NCBI RefSeq assembly: GCF_016785945.1
Contig: NZ_JAEMEF010000002.1
Span: forward strand, 310,001-374,000
Origin: Olleya sediminilitoris
GTDB lineage: Bacteria > Bacteroidota > Bacteroidia > Flavobacteriales > Flavobacteriaceae
Reading direction: 5' to 3'
Length of the DNA stretch: 64,000 nt
In this document: one piece after another, positions 18,607 through 27,103 of the stretch
Numbering within the stretch: the stretch's first letter is position 1
Layout: the number at the start of each line of letters is the position of its first letter
Made by a program: the position numbers and the translations under genes
The notes under the pieces: model-generated
What the model saw: only the letters and a program-made list of their open reading frames with translations
Told to the model about the DNA's origin: nothing
Databases searched by the model: none

Positions 18607-19653
18607 ATGAAAACAATCCTTATTCAATCTATTGGAACAGCTAAACCCGGAATTACTAAAATCTTAGCAGATGCATTTGAAGTCAATCATCAATTATTAA
18701 CACAAATGATTTATAACGCACCTAGTGTGTTTTTACATAAAGTAGATGAAGCCACTGCTGATAAAGTAAACGGTATGCTTACTGAGTTAGGCTTAGAAGT
18801 ATTGGTTCAGAACGCTGATGTTGCTATTCCTGGTCCTGCTGAAAAACTTGACTTAGCCCTTTATATAGATGATCCACTTAACATTCAGAATATAGCACAA
18901 CAACTGTCTGAGTTTATGGGCATCAATAACAAAGAAGCATTTGAATTGTTAATTCAGGATCCCTCTGTAGTACTTGGAGGTGTTAGTAAAAATACCGCTA
19001 TAGCACTAGAAAATAGAGTAGATGCAGAAGTTATAGTAAGTAACCCTTTAAAGGCTACTTATACTATATTAGTTAAAGACTACACACCAACTTTTATTAA
19101 TGAGTTTAAGTTATTATGTCAAAATGCTGGATATACATTAGACCAGAATAAAATAACGGGACTTACCCATAAAGAGGCACAAAAGCTATGGACTAAAGTA
19201 CAGGACCCTCAAAAAATAAAATTAGTTAATGAAGATTTTATACGCTATAGAATCATTCTGAATGCTTTTGATGCTAACAATGAAGCCTCTGTACAATTCT
19301 TAAAAGAACAGATAGGTATGCCTACAGAGTTAATTGGCAGACTAAACGATTATTTACCCCTTGAAATTGTTGAAAGCCTTTCTAAATGTAAGGTAGAATC
19401 CTATTTAGAATTAACAACAGCAGCTGCTTTAGACTGTGAGAGTCATGTAAATTCAGTAGATAGATACCAGTTACAAATTCAAAATATCACACAGAAAGAA
19501 CAAGTAGAACAAACATTGGATCTATTTTTTAAGACTGTAGACATTAAAGATACCAAATGGCAAACTCCAGAAAAGCTAGACAGTGTGCTTAATCGTTTAC
19601 TATCTAAACAATTAGAAGCCTTGGGTTGTGATGTAGAACCTATTTATAGTTAA
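18607..19653 (+). CDS. Protein of tandem ribosomal L7/L12 C-terminal-like modules
   Basis: 348 aa, soluble, no signal peptide. Residues 2-70 (KPGITKILADAF, APSVFLHKVDEATADKVNGM, LGLEVLV) follow the strand-helix-helix-strand plan of the L7/L12 C-terminal domain, including its APxxxxxxVxxxxAxxxxxxLxxxGxxVxV pattern. The unit repeats at about 79-147 (DPSVVLGGVSKNTAIALEN) and, more diverged, at about 150-212, 213-280 and 285-348. Such modules mediate protein-protein contacts. It is the first gene of an operon of ten with gaps of 2 to 44 bp or short overlaps, ending at 27809. Function unknown; a scaffold or chaperone for the other products is a guess. Confidence 0.75.
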   Translation: MKTILIQSIGTAKPGITKILADAFEVNHQLLTQMIYNAPSVFLHKVDEATADKVNGMLTELGLEVLVQNADVAIPGPAEKLDLALYIDDPLNIQNIAQQLSEFMGINNKEAFELLIQDPSVVLGGVSKNTAIALENRVDAEVIVSNPLKATYTILVKDYTPTFINEFKLLCQNAGYTLDQNKITGLTHKEAQKLWTKVQDPQKIKLVNEDFIRYRIILNAFDANNEASVQFLKEQIGMPTELIGRLNDYLPLEIVESLSKCKVESYLELTTAAALDCESHVNSVDRYQLQIQNITQKEQVEQTLDLFFKTVDIKDTKWQTPEKLDSVLNRLLSKQLEALGCDVEPIYS

Positions 19654-19658
19654 GCCCT

Positions 19659-20210
19659 ATGGACAATACTAATTTACATTACAATATTGCAGAACAAGGT
19701 AAAGTATTTGCCACACAAGGTAATCACAAAGAAGCCTTGAGGCATTATAAAGAAGCGTTGCGCATGTCTCAACAGATTCCTCAAGCGGATATATTCTTTC
19801 AACATTACAGTCAATGTGCAATGGAAAGCTTGGAACAGATGAAATCCTACCTAGAGGTGATTACATTTTGTGATAAATGCATTGCCTTTATGGAGTCCAA
19901 AGAGGACTTACAAGCGCATCCTGTTTTTATGAAGTATTTAGCGTCCTTATGGGAACGTAAAGGCATACAGTATTTATACCTCAACGATAAAGAAGATGCT
20001 ATAACTGCATTTGAAAAAGCAATAGCCATCCAGAAGCCTAGTAAAATCCCTTTGGCTCAAGAACTACATAATTGGTGTAAAAGAGGCTATACTATTAGTC
20101 AGCAACAAATAGAAGGCCTTAATAAAAAGCATCACTATTATATTGTTAGAAAAGACACTATAAACTCTAAAATAGCAATAGAATTACCAGAAATGATCAA
20201 TCCATTATAA
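19659..20210 (+). CDS. TPR-repeat protein
   Basis: 183 aa, soluble. Residues 5-35 (YNIAEQGKVFATQGNHKEAL, then RHYKEALRMS) form a standard TPR helix pair. More pairs follow around 45-75 and 90-125, including KEDAITAFEKAIAIQ. TPRs bind other proteins, so this is probably an adaptor or assembly factor for the operon. It starts 5 bp after the L7/L12-like gene and ends 11 bp before the OmpA-fused gene. The last 50 residues are not TPR-like and are unassigned. Confidence 0.8.
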   Translation: MDNTNLHYNIAEQGKVFATQGNHKEALRHYKEALRMSQQIPQADIFFQHYSQCAMESLEQMKSYLEVITFCDKCIAFMESKEDLQAHPVFMKYLASLWERKGIQYLYLNDKEDAITAFEKAIAIQKPSKIPLAQELHNWCKRGYTISQQQIEGLNKKHHYYIVRKDTINSKIAIELPEMINPL

Positions 20211-20221
20211 TTAAAAAACAT

Positions 20222-21796
20222 ATGTCAAACGTAACAAAAATTCAAGAAGGAGCAGCAGTACTACAACAAGTAGATGTTAGTGATATTTTCACTTCCTTAG
20301 CTATGGGTATAGCAGATGCCCAAAAGAAGTTAGATGATAATTCTATCGCTCAAATCACAAAACTAGCCAATACCACATTAGGCGATAAATCGCTATTAGA
20401 ACTGGGTTTTGCACCAGCATTCTATAGTTTTACCTATGCAGATATTAGCGCTAACATTCATTTAAAAATGAAAATGAAAGACGAGTTTGCGCTATCTGTA
20501 CAAGTGGACGCCACTTATAACTCTGGAAAACAAGGAAAAGACAATTATAAAAACGTTGAAAAAGAGAAAGCATTTAATTCTGAAAAGAGTAGTTTTAAAT
20601 CATCACGAAAGTTTTTAATGAAAAGCAGTACCAAGAATGCTATTGTTATAAATGACAATCATTATAAACTAGATGAAAGTATAGGTATTGTTTCTAGAAT
20701 AGATGAGTTTCATTCTAAAATTATCCAGTCACAAGATGTAGAACGCTTAAACTATTCGGTATTACAACAATTTGTTACTCGCTATACACCGTCTACAGAT
20801 TTTACAATACTAAAGATTACAGACTATTTAGATGTTACTGTCATTAATGACGGAACAACTGTACTTACTTTAGATACTGATCTTTCTACTACATTTTCAA
20901 CTTCTGGTGGAGTCTACGGTTTTTCAGGACAGCTAATTTATGGTTCTACAGTAAGTCCTAAGGATTTAGAATTCCATTTTGGATTTGATAAACGCATCCT
21001 CAATTTTAATTATGCAGAAGGTACAATAGACAATGCAGGAAAAGACGCAGAGTTTGAGGCATTGGCTTCTATTTTAAGAGAAGATGATACTGCAAGTATT
21101 GTTATTAAAGGCTATACCGATAGTAGTGGTGCAGATGCCTACAATATAAATTTATCTAAAGACAGGTGTGAAGCCATGCGTGATTATCTAGTAGCCCAAG
21201 GTGCTAGAGCCACACAAATACAGATTGAACCGAAAGGGGAAACTTTAGCTAGAGCCAATAGTGGTCCTGATGACACTAAAAATGAGGTGTTTAGAAAAGT
21301 AAGCATCGCCATTACTTCTGGAGCAGATTATATTTATTTTAGTTCTGAGTTAAATGGAGCTACTCCTGATACTGGAGCTAATTACTTTATCACAAATTCT
21401 AATAGTAGTCTTGAAATCTCATCATCAGCAGAAGATATAAGCGACTATTGGACAGAAGAAAGACATGGTATTGACTATTACCTAGATAAAGAGACTCAGA
21501 TAGAGTTTTCTGCTTATTCTAAAACAAGTGAATCTATTAATATTTCAAAAGAAGAGGAAGAAGGCTCAGTAGACGAAGTGAAAATAGCACAAAGTGAAAG
21601 CACTAGTCAATTATTATCTGATAATAGTGGTAATTCTAAATCAGATCAAACTGTTGCTTTAGGATTGAATGTTGATTTACGCATGTCTAAGCAATTTGAA
21701 ATGTCTGTAGAGGGTAATTCGTCAATGTCGGCACGTATGGTTGCGTTACCACCACCAGATGGATTTTTAAAGTACGTAGACTCTCTAACTGAATAA
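20222..21796 (+). CDS. Operon-family domain split by an OmpA-like peptidoglycan-binding domain
   Basis: 524 aa. Residues 15-90 carry the shared family start: MGIADAQKKLDDNSI and then LGFAPAFYSF. Residues about 475-524 carry the shared family end with ARMVALPPP. Between them is an OmpA-like domain (about 250-365) with GYTDSSG and LSKDRCEAMRDYL. D300 and R315 are 15 residues apart, the spacing of the OmpA residues that bind diaminopimelate in peptidoglycan. The insertion thus sits inside a domain that is contiguous in the paralogues. No signal peptide or lipobox is visible, although OmpA-like domains normally act in the periplasm. The next gene starts 2 bp later. Overall role unknown; peptidoglycan contact is inferred from the domain. 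Confidence 0.8.
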   Translation: MSNVTKIQEGAAVLQQVDVSDIFTSLAMGIADAQKKLDDNSIAQITKLANTTLGDKSLLELGFAPAFYSFTYADISANIHLKMKMKDEFALSVQVDATYNSGKQGKDNYKNVEKEKAFNSEKSSFKSSRKFLMKSSTKNAIVINDNHYKLDESIGIVSRIDEFHSKIIQSQDVERLNYSVLQQFVTRYTPSTDFTILKITDYLDVTVINDGTTVLTLDTDLSTTFSTSGGVYGFSGQLIYGSTVSPKDLEFHFGFDKRILNFNYAEGTIDNAGKDAEFEALASILREDDTASIVIKGYTDSSGADAYNINLSKDRCEAMRDYLVAQGARATQIQIEPKGETLARANSGPDDTKNEVFRKVSIAITSGADYIYFSSELNGATPDTGANYFITNSNSSLEISSSAEDISDYWTEERHGIDYYLDKETQIEFSAYSKTSESINISKEEEEGSVDEVKIAQSESTSQLLSDNSGNSKSDQTVALGLNVDLRMSKQFEMSVEGNSSMSARMVALPPPDGFLKYVDSLTE

Positions 21797-21798
21797 TT

Positions 21799-22248
21799 AT
21801 GGGAGCTATAGCCACTATAACAAATTCAATAACCAATGCGCCTTTACATCAAATGATAGAGCAAATGGGTATATCTGTTGCCAATGCACAAGCTGCCTTA
21901 GATGAGAACTCTATTAAAACGCTAAAGGCACTTGCAGAAAAAGGTGTTGAGATTAATGGAGAAACGACCAATTTATTATTACTAGGATTTGTACCCACTT
22001 TTTATGCCTTTACTGAAGCTAGTTTTGAAATGAAAATGGAATTTTCTATGGCAGAATCAGAAGCTTTTTCAGTAGGTGCCAGTGTGGAAGCTGATTTTGG
22101 TATAGTAGCCGCATCAGTAAGTGCGTCCTACAGTCGTAAGTTTGATCAGTCAGCCAGTGGCTCTTCTAGTATTGCAGCTAGAATGGTGTCGCTACCACCA
22201 CCAGAAAACCTATTAGAAAAGTTAAAAACTATCAAACCAGAATTATAA
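21799..22248 (+). CDS. Minimal member of the operon's paralogous family
   Basis: 149 aa. It is the simplest member and defines the family: an amphipathic N-terminal helix (MIEQMGISVANAQAALDENSI), a LGFVPTFYAF motif near residues 68-77, alternating beta-strand segments (FEMKMEFSM, VSASYSRKF), then GSSSIAARMVSLPPP near the C-terminus. No signal peptide or membrane segment. The layout (AQ-containing helix, GF-x-P motif, pre-terminal VPLPPP-type segment) faintly recalls DUF2589, but I would not assign it. Adjacent paralogues on both sides point to local duplication. Confidence 0.8.
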   Translation: MGAIATITNSITNAPLHQMIEQMGISVANAQAALDENSIKTLKALAEKGVEINGETTNLLLLGFVPTFYAFTEASFEMKMEFSMAESEAFSVGASVEADFGIVAASVSASYSRKFDQSASGSSSIAARMVSLPPPENLLEKLKTIKPEL

Positions 22249-22292
22249 ACACAGTCATACAATACACATAAATAACAATTAAACATTAAAAG

Positions 22293-23066
22293 ATGAATTT
22301 ACGTAACAAACCAAGAATTGGACAGGAATTACTAGATGTGCCGATGGGCAGCATGATTCAGCAAATGGCTATGGCTATAGCCGAAGGACAAATGGCATTA
22401 GATGCCAACTCTATAGACGTAGCAGAAATGATGGGAGGACTTAAAACCATTACAGATGATGAGGGTAATGTGACCTTTGAAGACAGTCGTGTCTTTTTTG
22501 GCCAACAAAAGTTTACATCTACACAAGCTGTTACCTATTTAAATAGTGGAGAAGCCTCAGTCTATGAGCAAAACAAATTAGTAGAAGACTTAAAAGTAGG
22601 CGCTTCTTCTGGAGCATTAGCAACAGAAGCTGATGGTGTTTATACCCTTACAACAGCAGGAACAGGGTCATCAGTAGAGATTAATGTGCCTAGAAGACTA
22701 TCTATGATGGAGTTAGGGTTTACACCAACCTTTTATCAATTTGTAGATTCTATTATAGAAGTAAAAATAGCTATTAAGTATACCCAAGAAGGTTCTTCAA
22801 CGGTTGATATTAATCGATCAACCACTAATAAAAGTAGTCGCGGTGTTGGTGGAGGAGTCGCTAAGTTTTTTGGTAGTCCTAATGCAAGTAAAAGTACTGT
22901 TAGTACCTCTCAGGTTAATGCTAGCTACTCTCAAAAATACAGTTACTCTGCAGAAGGAAGTAGTCTATTGAGAACCAAACTAGTTCCTATTCCGCCACCA
23001 GCAGTGTTGGAAGAAAGAATTAGAAAGATGATGGACGAAGAATTTACAGAAACACCACCACAGTAA
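22293..23066 (+). CDS. Paralogous operon-family protein with a central insertion
   Basis: 257 aa. It shares MAIAEGQMALDANSI, LGFTPTFYQF and RTKLVPIPPP with its neighbours. Compared with the 149-aa member it has an insertion at about 55-135 of acidic and Gly/Thr-rich sequence that ends in a predicted strand (SSVEINVP). It is closest to the following gene: both have VPxxxMIxxxxxxIAExQxALD, ASYSQKY and RTKLV. No signal peptide. The 44-bp gap before it is the largest in the operon and could hold a minor promoter or processing site. Confidence 0.8.
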   Translation: MNLRNKPRIGQELLDVPMGSMIQQMAMAIAEGQMALDANSIDVAEMMGGLKTITDDEGNVTFEDSRVFFGQQKFTSTQAVTYLNSGEASVYEQNKLVEDLKVGASSGALATEADGVYTLTTAGTGSSVEINVPRRLSMMELGFTPTFYQFVDSIIEVKIAIKYTQEGSSTVDINRSTTNKSSRGVGGGVAKFFGSPNASKSTVSTSQVNASYSQKYSYSAEGSSLLRTKLVPIPPPAVLEERIRKMMDEEFTETPPQ

Positions 23067-23092
23067 ACAATACATAAATTAAATACGATCTT

Positions 23093-23599
23093 ATGAACAT
23101 AGGTAAAGAATTATTAAACGTGCCATTTCCGCAGATGATTAAAAATTTGGGAGTTGGTATTGCTGAGGCACAATATGCCTTAGACAGAGTATCTATTCGT
23201 ATTGCGCAAATGATGAGTGGTCACAAGCTTAATGCGGATGGTGAAATGGAGAAAGATGACACCGCCTTAATCGTATTAAAAGATGGAGAGTCGGGTGTAA
23301 GCTTATTAGCTTTAGGTTTTACACCCACTTTTTATCAGTTTGTGGAATCTTATATTTCTATAAAGATGGACATGCGTTTTCAAGAAGACCGAGATTTAAG
23401 TCTTTCGGCAGAAGTTAAAGCACGCTATAGTACAGGTTTTACTAATGTGTCTGCAGCAGTTAACGCTAGCTATTCTCAAAAATACCAATTTGAAGCCAGC
23501 GGAAGCTCAGAGCTTAGAACCAAGCTAGTTACTGTGCCTGTTCCGGTTATATTTGAAAGTCGTTTACAAGCTTTATTAAAAGAAGACTCTGGAAGTTAA
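23093..23599 (+). CDS. Paralogous operon-family protein
   Basis: 168 aa. It has the family helix GVGIAEAQYALDRVSI, the LGFTPTFYQF motif, ASYSQKYQFEASGSSELRTK, and PVPV where others have PPP. It lacks the long insertion of the preceding paralogue. Soluble, no signal peptide. The PTFYQF(V/D) and ASYSQKY blocks are shared with the preceding gene, marking a recent duplication of that pair relative to the other members. Confidence 0.8.
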   Translation: MNIGKELLNVPFPQMIKNLGVGIAEAQYALDRVSIRIAQMMSGHKLNADGEMEKDDTALIVLKDGESGVSLLALGFTPTFYQFVESYISIKMDMRFQEDRDLSLSAEVKARYSTGFTNVSAAVNASYSQKYQFEASGSSELRTKLVTVPVPVIFESRLQALLKEDSGS

Positions 23600-23620
23600 C
23601 CCTAATCGTTACACTATTTT

Positions 23621-24754
23621 ATGGCTAAAAATTGGAAAACATTATTGCCCAAAGCACCAGATCAAGCGACTGATCCAGCATTAGATTTAAAGGCGTCCCT
23701 TGAAGATTTAGTACACATTGATGATACGCTTAAAAGCTTAATTACCGAGCGTGAAGCTTTGGAGCAACAGATGAAAACGTTAAGTGGTGAATCTGATGTT
23801 ACAGACACACCAGCTAATAGCCATTTTGAACAGCCCATTGACTCCTTTAAAACCAAACGAGAACAAGACCAAAAGCGGTTTGAAACCAAACGACAATTAG
23901 AAGACAAAATTGCTGCCAAAAAGCTAGAGTTTAAACATTGGGAAAAGCAAAGGAACGCTCTGAAATTAAAAGTTATTACCGCCAAAAAGCAAGTAGAACG
24001 CGCTAAGGCTTTTAAGAAAGCCATAAAGAGCGATGATTTTGAAGCCAGATGGGAGAAACAACGTGAGACTTTTAAAGCTAAAGTCCTAAAAAAACCCAAA
24101 GATTTATGGTCAGAGCAAAGAGATACACCCAAAGACAATTGGTCAGAACATCGAGACCAACCTAAAGCTAATTGGGAAGAAAACAGAGATAGACCCAAAG
24201 CACCCATTCTATCTAAACTAAAAGATTCGGTAGTTAGAAAAGCCACTAAAAAAAGCCAACCAAAACCGAAAGCAAAAACAATAAAAGACCGATGGGAACA
24301 ATTAAGAGATCAACAGCGGGAAGCTAAAAAGCTAAAGGCTAAGTCTGAGAAAAAATGGGATGACTTTCAAAAACAATCTTTAGTAGATTCTTTTGACGTG
24401 ATACCCAAGGAGGGGAGTAATGACTTTAAGTCCTTTGAAAACGATTTTAAAGCATTAGCACAACAAGAGAAAGATGCTTTTGAGCAGAAACAAGAACAAT
24501 TAAAAGCGAAACTAAAAGCCAAAGCGAAGGCGACTAAATCTTCGTTAACTAATCAGAAGCAAAAAGAGGCTAAGCAGGAAGAGTCTAAAGCCCAACGCCA
24601 ACAAGACAAACAAGCCGAAGCGAAACGAGAAGAGGACAGAAGACAAAGACAGATTAAATCAAGAGACGAGAAGAAACAAGCGCAAAAACGAGAACAACAA
24701 CGTGAAGAACGAAAAGAAGCACGTCAAAAACGTAAAAAAGACAAATACGCATAA
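23621..24754 (+). CDS. Highly charged coiled-coil protein with 11-residue Trp repeats
   Basis: 377 aa, dominated by Lys, Glu, Gln and Arg, predicted almost wholly helical. Aromatic anchors recur in the motif W-x-E/K-x-R-D/x: W107, W144, W163, W174, W185 and W225. The 163/174/185 set is spaced exactly 11 residues (SEQRDTPKDN, SEHRDQPKAN, EENRDRPKAP), a hendecad-like period. The C-terminal third is a continuous Lys/Arg/Gln-rich helix ending in RKKDKYA, which could bind nucleic acid or an acidic surface. No signal peptide. Two bp separate it from the next gene. Probably a filamentous or spacer component of the operon's assembly. Confidence 0.75.
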   Translation: MAKNWKTLLPKAPDQATDPALDLKASLEDLVHIDDTLKSLITEREALEQQMKTLSGESDVTDTPANSHFEQPIDSFKTKREQDQKRFETKRQLEDKIAAKKLEFKHWEKQRNALKLKVITAKKQVERAKAFKKAIKSDDFEARWEKQRETFKAKVLKKPKDLWSEQRDTPKDNWSEHRDQPKANWEENRDRPKAPILSKLKDSVVRKATKKSQPKPKAKTIKDRWEQLRDQQREAKKLKAKSEKKWDDFQKQSLVDSFDVIPKEGSNDFKSFENDFKALAQQEKDAFEQKQEQLKAKLKAKAKATKSSLTNQKQKEAKQEESKAQRQQDKQAEAKREEDRRQRQIKSRDEKKQAQKREQQREERKEARQKRKKDKYA

Positions 24755-24756
24755 TT

Positions 24757-25491
24757 ATGAGTCAAGCAAATAATAGCTCTTTAGCATTACATGACATTTT
24801 ACTATCCATAGCTGATAGTCTTAATGTGGCACAACACCAGTTGAGAAATATGTCACCTTATGACGAGTATGGACGACCAAATACCTTATACCAATTACCA
24901 TACTTGGATTTCTCTTTAGAGGTGATTAGTGAAGTTGCTAGTGAAACCGAGTCTACAACCCCATCTAATGCACGTCTTGCTACACCAGAACTAGCAAAAA
25001 CTACTGCATTTACAAAAAGCAATGTGATGACGCAACAAAGTCATCAAGCCTTAGTCTATAAACTACCGACTACGACACAAAACAAAACCAGTAACGACAG
25101 TGCTTCCAATAAAATTACCAGTACCATTTCGGGACGGTTTGTTGCTGTAATGCCCAATGAAGGCGTTCCGCAGGTCTTTATTGTGATGTCTGCTGAGCAA
25201 ATTTCGGCTACAGCCTACACCTTAAAAGTCACGTTAACTTATGCCACCAATGAACCTGTTGTTGGACAAAAGGTAGAGATCAATTTTGACGAAGCGACTT
25301 CATTAGCATTAAATGATACTGCGACCAGTATTACACCACCTTCATTTTCGCCATCAAAAGAAGGATTTACAAATGGTGCTGGCGTTTATGAAACCAACAT
25401 AACCATTGCCTCAGGCGATGTCAACAAAACGATAATTTTTGTAGCCAACAGCGGAACTATTTTTACCTCTGTAGCTATTAGCAACACATAA
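24757..25491 (+). CDS. Divergent operon-family start fused to a bacterial Ig-like domain
   Basis: 244 aa. The N-terminus (HDILLSIADSLNVAQHQLRN, then LPYLDFSLEV) resembles the helix and strand opening of the paralogous family without the GFxPTFY motif. A low-complexity Ser/Thr/Asn linker follows (about 60-125). Residues about 140-244 look like an invasin-type Ig-like domain (LKVTLTYATNEPVVGQKVEI, then GVYETNITI). The order of parts suggests an anchor, a linker and a displayed Ig-like module, but no signal peptide is present. Start 2 bp after the coiled-coil gene. Confidence 0.65.
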   Translation: MSQANNSSLALHDILLSIADSLNVAQHQLRNMSPYDEYGRPNTLYQLPYLDFSLEVISEVASETESTTPSNARLATPELAKTTAFTKSNVMTQQSHQALVYKLPTTTQNKTSNDSASNKITSTISGRFVAVMPNEGVPQVFIVMSAEQISATAYTLKVTLTYATNEPVVGQKVEINFDEATSLALNDTATSITPPSFSPSKEGFTNGAGVYETNITIASGDVNKTIIFVANSGTIFTSVAISNT

Positions 25492-25495
25492 TATT

Positions 25496-27103
25496 ATGCC
25501 ACTCAGTAAACTAAAACACATACGCATTGATTTTTCATTATATGATGAAAAGAATAAGCCTAAAGCCAAACTACCTATATTTATTCAGTATTATGAGGTT
25601 ACTACCAATGCCTGGATTTCTATATATGTTGCCGATATTGTTAAAGGGGTTTTAAGTATAGAAGAAACGACTAAGTCTAGAGCCAAAGCCTTATTGTCTT
25701 TTTTTAAGATTTTAAAAAACAATCAAATCCCAGAGCTGCGTATTATTGCACAGAAAACCCTTTATACATTAGATCAATTTCAGGTTTTAACGTCCTTATA
25801 TGCTTTTCATTTTGATGAAGAACAAAGTGTTTTGCATTTTGATTTTGGTACTGCTTATTTGTTACCAGAGGCTATATTAAAAGAACAACAAGGCTTTACA
25901 GACTTTATTGTGGTGACTTCGCCATACTCGTTTGCGTATGACAACCAACTACTTGATAAATCTTTACAACAATGTCTTACTAAAACCAAGACGTTAGAAG
26001 CTAGTTTAGCCAAAACTAAGACTCAGTTAACTGCAAAGCAAAAACAATATACTGAGGTTGCTAATACGTTAAAAACAGCAACTAAAACCCATACCGATTT
26101 AAGTCAAGCACATACTGATTTAGAAGCTAATTTTAAAAGTTTAGCGACTGATGCTAAGGATTGCCAAGAGGAAAAAGAAGCTTTGCAAGCCGCATTAAAT
26201 GACGCGCAACAAGCACTAGAAGCCTTACATGAAAAAAATACTAAATTACAGACACAAAATGAATCCCTTACCACTTCTTTAAATGAAGCTAAACAAGATA
26301 TAGAACGTTTAACGCCTTTTGAAGGACTGTACGAAGCGTCACAAAAGGAGTATGCTGCTTTAAACGGAAATTACACCGAGAGTATACAAGCGCTTGAGCA
26401 TTGTGCAAAAGGGTATACCGCTTTACAAGAGGCCTATGCACAGCTACAAAAAGAACAACAAGATTGTTTAGAACAATTAGAGACCTGTAGTGCGGAAAAA
26501 GCACAATCTGACAAGGAACGCTTGGAAGCCAACGCAGCGTTAGATGCGCTAAACACCAAATACAATACAGCTGTAGAGCACTTAGGCAACAAAACAGAAG
26601 AGGTTGCACAGTTACAATTAAAAATAGACGAACTAAGTAAGGAAGTCGCTTTTGATTTACGACCAATGCCAGTTAGTGGTGTGTATACCAACATAGTTAA
26701 TGAGATACAATTAGCAGACAACCTAAATAACAGTGACTATAAGCTGTCTAATATTCAGTTAAAAATTAAGTCGTTAGTTAATCGAGATCAAGATGGCGTC
26801 AATTTGCAGTTTTTAAACCATGAAACCGCTAAGGAGATTAATGGAAACTCTATTAGTGAAGTGGTCTTGGATATAGAAAGTGCCCCAAGAGCCGTTAGCG
26901 AACCTGGTAAGTTACCTAATTTGATTGGTTTTACAGAAACCGCTGTAAGACGTATTTTAAGCAATCAAGGTTTGCGATTGAATCCTGTTTACCAAAAGCA
27001 GAGTACTGTACCATCAGGAGAATCTTTTAAGCAGAGTCCAGCAGTAAACAGTACGATTCAGAATAATCAATTAATCACCGTAATATTTAGTAAAAATGAG
27101 TAA
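25496..27103 (+). CDS. Coiled-coil protein with C-terminal PASTA domain
   Basis: 535 aa. Residues 1-150 form a globular alpha/beta region of unknown family. About 160-390 are a long coiled coil rich in Lys, Glu, Gln, Thr and Leu, with regularly placed Cys in KDCQEE-type segments. About 400-465 form a conserved-looking beta segment, and 473-534 are a PASTA domain (LPNLIGFTETAVRRILSNQG). PASTA domains bind peptidoglycan or beta-lactams in other proteins. No signal peptide or membrane helix exists to place it outside. It overlaps the last operon gene, also PASTA-ended, by 8 bp. Confidence 0.75.
   Translation: MPLSKLKHIRIDFSLYDEKNKPKAKLPIFIQYYEVTTNAWISIYVADIVKGVLSIEETTKSRAKALLSFFKILKNNQIPELRIIAQKTLYTLDQFQVLTSLYAFHFDEEQSVLHFDFGTAYLLPEAILKEQQGFTDFIVVTSPYSFAYDNQLLDKSLQQCLTKTKTLEASLAKTKTQLTAKQKQYTEVANTLKTATKTHTDLSQAHTDLEANFKSLATDAKDCQEEKEALQAALNDAQQALEALHEKNTKLQTQNESLTTSLNEAKQDIERLTPFEGLYEASQKEYAALNGNYTESIQALEHCAKGYTALQEAYAQLQKEQQDCLEQLETCSAEKAQSDKERLEANAALDALNTKYNTAVEHLGNKTEEVAQLQLKIDELSKEVAFDLRPMPVSGVYTNIVNEIQLADNLNNSDYKLSNIQLKIKSLVNRDQDGVNLQFLNHETAKEINGNSISEVVLDIESAPRAVSEPGKLPNLIGFTETAVRRILSNQGLRLNPVYQKQSTVPSGESFKQSPAVNSTIQNNQLITVIFSKNE

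Noticed and set aside
23662-24246. 194-codon open frame on the minus strand inside the charged coiled-coil gene
   Set aside because: Arises from the biased Lys/Glu/Gln codon use of the gene on the other strand; its own protein is Ser/Leu/Cys-rich with no start context or partners.
26289-26721. Two overlapping minus-strand frames (125 and 95 codons)
   Set aside because: Shadows of the coiled-coil coding sequence; Leu/Cys/Ser-rich translation typical of antisense frames.
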